The position numbers and the translations under genes are program-made. DNA of 5,785 nt from Candidatus Margulisiibacteriota bacterium (GTDB lineage: Bacteria > Margulisbacteria > Termititenacia > Termititenacales > Termititenacaceae): contig JAIRZV010000087.1 in assembly GCA_031267055.1 (NCBI GenBank), positions 1 to 5,785 on the forward strand. Direction: 5' to 3'. Below, piece by piece: positions 3,525 through 5,785 of this stretch (its first letter is position 1; every line of letters starts with the position of its first letter). A model generated the notes under the pieces. That model saw only the letters and a program-made list of their open reading frames with translations. It was not told the DNA's origin and ran no database searches.

Positions 3525-5785
3525 ATGCGCGTCAAAGAATTTCTCATCGCCAAAGCGTTGTATTTGATCGGCTTGGGATTTATTTCCGACTACGTTTTTG
3601 CTTTTCTCTCTATCGGCTATTCCTCCGGCGAACCTATACCCAAAGTGCTGATGGACTTCAATATATTGAACATCGTGCGCGGGCTTTTCACGCGTTTTGT
3701 CGTCTCCACCAATCTCGACTGGATCTGGCCGTACTGGATGGTCAAGCAATTTTACGCGACGTCGGAGGGCTTCTCGGCGCGCGGCTTCAACCCTGCCTCG
3801 ATCAACACCAATTACCGCAACTGGACCGGCATTGGTGATCTCGACTCCGAGTATGAGGCCACGATCGATCCGCGCGGTCTGACCACGCCGTATTTCAACA
3901 GCTGGTCGCTGGACACTTGGTTGCAGCTCGATCAGCAGGTCTATTCGCCAGCTCTGGAAAAAGTCTGCGTCCAAAAACTGCTGAATAATCTGCCGATCGT
4001 GGTGACCACCACGACTTACGAGAAAAAAATCCAGCTGACCAGCACGGTTTTTGCCAAAGATCTCGGCGCGCTGCGGACTGTCGCTCTGCAAAAATCCGAG
4101 GTAAAAAATATCAGCAAAAAAACGCAGACTTTTTGTTTTAGCTGGGCTTTCCGCCCTTACAACAACGATGGCATCTCACTGATCAACAAGCTGGAGTTCA
4201 AAGACAACGGCGATGTGTATATTAACAACCGGCTGGCCGCGGTTATCCTCCAAATCCCCAGCGGCATCACGACGAGCACTCTGTCGCGTGGTGACGTGAA
4301 ATTATTTTTTGACGAAGCCAAAAGCAACGGCAAGCTCGCGGATTTCCGCAAATCGCGTGTCGGCATGGCGAGCGGCATTTGTGTTTACAATGTCACTTTG
4401 AAACCCGGCCAGTCCGCCGCCTTTGAGATCCGTATGCCTGTCGATCGCAAGATCGTCAAAAAACTAAGCGACAAAAAATTTGCCGCGCAGTACAGCGAAC
4501 AGGCGCGCCTCGGCAATTACGCCGCGTTGCTCAAAGAACATCTCGCCAACTGGCAGAAAAAAATGCAGACCGGTCTGGAGATTTCTGTGCCGGACGAAAA
4601 AATCCAGAGCTGCTTTGACGCGAATAAAGCGTTTATGCTGATGTTTTACGACAACACTTATATCACGCCCGGCCCGTCGACGTATCATGAGTTTTGGTTC
4701 CGCGACGCGACTTATCTGCTCAACGGCCTGGACAAACTGGGTTTTCATCAGGAAACCCGCAATGTGCTGAATACTTTTCAGAAGCGCATTCTGGCCAGCG
4801 GGCTTTTTCACTCACAGCAGGGCGAGTGGGATTCCAACGGGCAGGCGATCTGGACGCTCATGGAACATTATCGTTTGACCAAAGACCAAGAATTTCTCAA
4901 AGAAAATTATCCGCTCATCAAGCGCGGCGCCAAATGGATCATCGGCAAAGCGCAGAGCAATCTCAATCTCAATCCGGGCTACCGCGGCATCATGCCGCCA
5001 GGACTTTCCGCTGAACATTTCGGCTTGAATGATTATTACTACTGGGACGATTTTTGGTCGCTGGCCGGTTTGCAGTCCGCGGCACAGGCCTGCGTAGAAC
5101 TGGGCAAAAAAGGCAGCACGTTCAGCAAAGGCTACGCCAAACTGGAGCAGGCGATAGACACTTCGCTGCGCTACGCCGCGGCGCATCTCGGCCAGCCGCT
5201 CATGCCGATCTCGCCCAGCCGCCGCATGGATTCTGCCGCAGTCGGCTGTTTGTCCGCGTATTATCCCTGCCGGCTTTATGCCGCCGATGATCCGCGTCTG
5301 GTCAACACGGTGGATTTTTTGCAAAACAAATGTTTCATCCGCGGCGGATTTTTTCACGACGTCAATCACTCCGGCTACGGCACGTATCTGACCATGCACA
5401 TCGCGCAATGCTATATCGGCCAGCGTTCGGCGCGCGCGCTGGATATTCTGGACTGGCTGCTCAAAGTCGCCAGCCCGACCTGGTGCTGGCCGGAAGCGAT
5501 ACACCCGCGCACACTGGGCGGCACGATCGGCGACGGACATCACGGCTGGGCGGCGGCGGATATTTGCCTGCTGATCCGCAACATGCTGTATATGGAAGAG
5601 AACAACAATTTGTTGATCACGCCCGTCGTGCCGGCGCGCTGGTACAAAGGTCAAAAAATCACCGTCAGCAAAGCGGCGACTTATTTCGGCCAGCTCAATT
5701 ACACCATTGAGACCAGTAAAACCGGCGCCACACTCAAGCTGGCTCCGCATTACAAACAGCCGCCGCAAAATATCGAATGGATCGT
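3525..5785 (+). CDS. Six-hairpin (alpha/alpha)6 glycosidase-like protein, 3' end outside window
   Basis: The frame stays open from ATG 3525 to the window edge (753 codons), so the C-terminus is missing. I cannot place it in a named family. Residues about 60-345 look beta-rich (FNSWSLDTWLQLD, VVTTTTYEKKIQL, FRPYNNDGISLINKLEF), like the N-terminal beta-sandwich of several glycoside hydrolases. Residues about 370-700 look like an (alpha/alpha)6 barrel: HEFWFRDATYLLNGLDKLG (388-406), GEWDSNGQAIWTLMEHY (433-449), NDYYYWDDFWSLAG (502-515), WCWPEAIHPRTLGG (653-666) and GDGHHGWAAAD (669-679). The W-x-R-D motif, D-x-x-GQ-x-x-W and late acidic residues recall glucoamylase, trehalase and GH63-type enzymes. 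D394, D436, D508/D509 and E657 are candidate catalytic residues by inference. About 700-753 is beta-like again. Residues 7-31 are strongly hydrophobic but contain Asp22, so a signal anchor is possible but unproven. Likely acts on an alpha-glucan, oligosaccharide or glycoside; substrate unknown. Confidence 0.72.
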   Translation, partial: MRVKEFLIAKALYLIGLGFISDYVFAFLSIGYSSGEPIPKVLMDFNILNIVRGLFTRFVVSTNLDWIWPYWMVKQFYATSEGFSARGFNPASINTNYRNWTGIGDLDSEYEATIDPRGLTTPYFNSWSLDTWLQLDQQVYSPALEKVCVQKLLNNLPIVVTTTTYEKKIQLTSTVFAKDLGALRTVALQKSEVKNISKKTQTFCFSWAFRPYNNDGISLINKLEFKDNGDVYINNRLAAVILQIPSGITTSTLSRGDVKLFFDEAKSNGKLADFRKSRVGMASGICVYNVTLKPGQSAAFEIRMPVDRKIVKKLSDKKFAAQYSEQARLGNYAALLKEHLANWQKKMQTGLEISVPDEKIQSCFDANKAFMLMFYDNTYITPGPSTYHEFWFRDATYLLNGLDKLGFHQETRNVLNTFQKRILASGLFHSQQGEWDSNGQAIWTLMEHYRLTKDQEFLKENYPLIKRGAKWIIGKAQSNLNLNPGYRGIMPPGLSAEHFGLNDYYYWDDFWSLAGLQSAAQACVELGKKGSTFSKGYAKLEQAIDTSLRYAAAHLGQPLMPISPSRRMDSAAVGCLSAYYPCRLYAADDPRLVNTVDFLQNKCFIRGGFFHDVNHSGYGTYLTMHIAQCYIGQRSARALDILDWLLKVASPTWCWPEAIHPRTLGGTIGDGHHGWAAADICLLIRNMLYMEENNNLLITPVVPARWYKGQKITVSKAATYFGQLNYTIETSKTGATLKLAPHYKQPPQNIEWI

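Noticed and set aside
3513..4091. 192-residue minus-strand open frame
   Set aside because: It is antisense to the N-terminal half of the glycosidase-like gene. That gene has a ribosome site and coherent motifs; this frame has neither.
4812..5768. 318-residue open frame on the minus strand
   Set aside because: It lies entirely antisense to the glycosidase-like gene, has no ribosome-binding context, and its Arg/Ala/Val-rich product shows no recognisable domain. It is a shadow of codon bias in the plus-strand gene.
1..5785. CRISPR array, transposon, integrase or tRNA
   Set aside because: I found no regularly spaced short repeats, transposase or integrase motifs, terminal inverted repeats or cloverleaf-like sequence. 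The only large repeat is the protein-domain repeat at the left edge.

Overview
The window most resembles chromosomal DNA of an uncultured, Gram-negative-like bacterium with mid-range GC. I cannot assign a phylum from the sequence. The standard bacterial code fits, because TGA and TAA act as stops at well-supported gene ends. There are four protein genes: two on the minus strand to the left, two on the plus strand to the right, and an AT-rich divergent control region between them. No RNA gene, CRISPR array, insertion sequence or integrase is visible.

Left arm (minus strand, about 1-2045): a candidate extended -10 promoter drives a very small MerR-type HTH regulator (84 aa). Its stop codon overlaps, as ATGA, the start of a long secreted or surface protein. 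That protein runs off the left edge with 565 codons visible. It has a signal peptide, a CARDB-like domain and at least two copies of an about 195-200-residue unit made of an Ig-like and a fibronectin-III-like domain. The two genes look like a translationally coupled operon.

Centre (about 1947-2266): the AT-rich divergent region holds the merR promoter, a 7-bp dyad next to it, five copies of a CTCAAA/TTTGAG hexamer, and a strong plus-strand terminator-like hairpin with no gene upstream to terminate. That hairpin ends just before an extended -10 motif that would start transcription at or next to the GTG of icd.

Right arm (plus strand, 2267-5785): icd encodes an NADP-type isocitrate dehydrogenase of the E. 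coli class with all catalytic and cofactor residues in place. After 49 bp with its own extended -10 and a Shine-Dalgarno site comes a large open gene (753 codons visible, cut by the right edge). It resembles a six-hairpin (alpha/alpha)6 glycosidase but is not assignable to a named family by eye.

The two arms show no obvious shared pathway: one side is surface display with a tiny regulator, the other is central carbon metabolism with a putative carbohydrate-active enzyme. The most interesting material is in the control regions (possible leaderless icd, an orphan terminator with a competing fold, the merR/surface-protein coupling) and the unassigned glycosidase-like protein.
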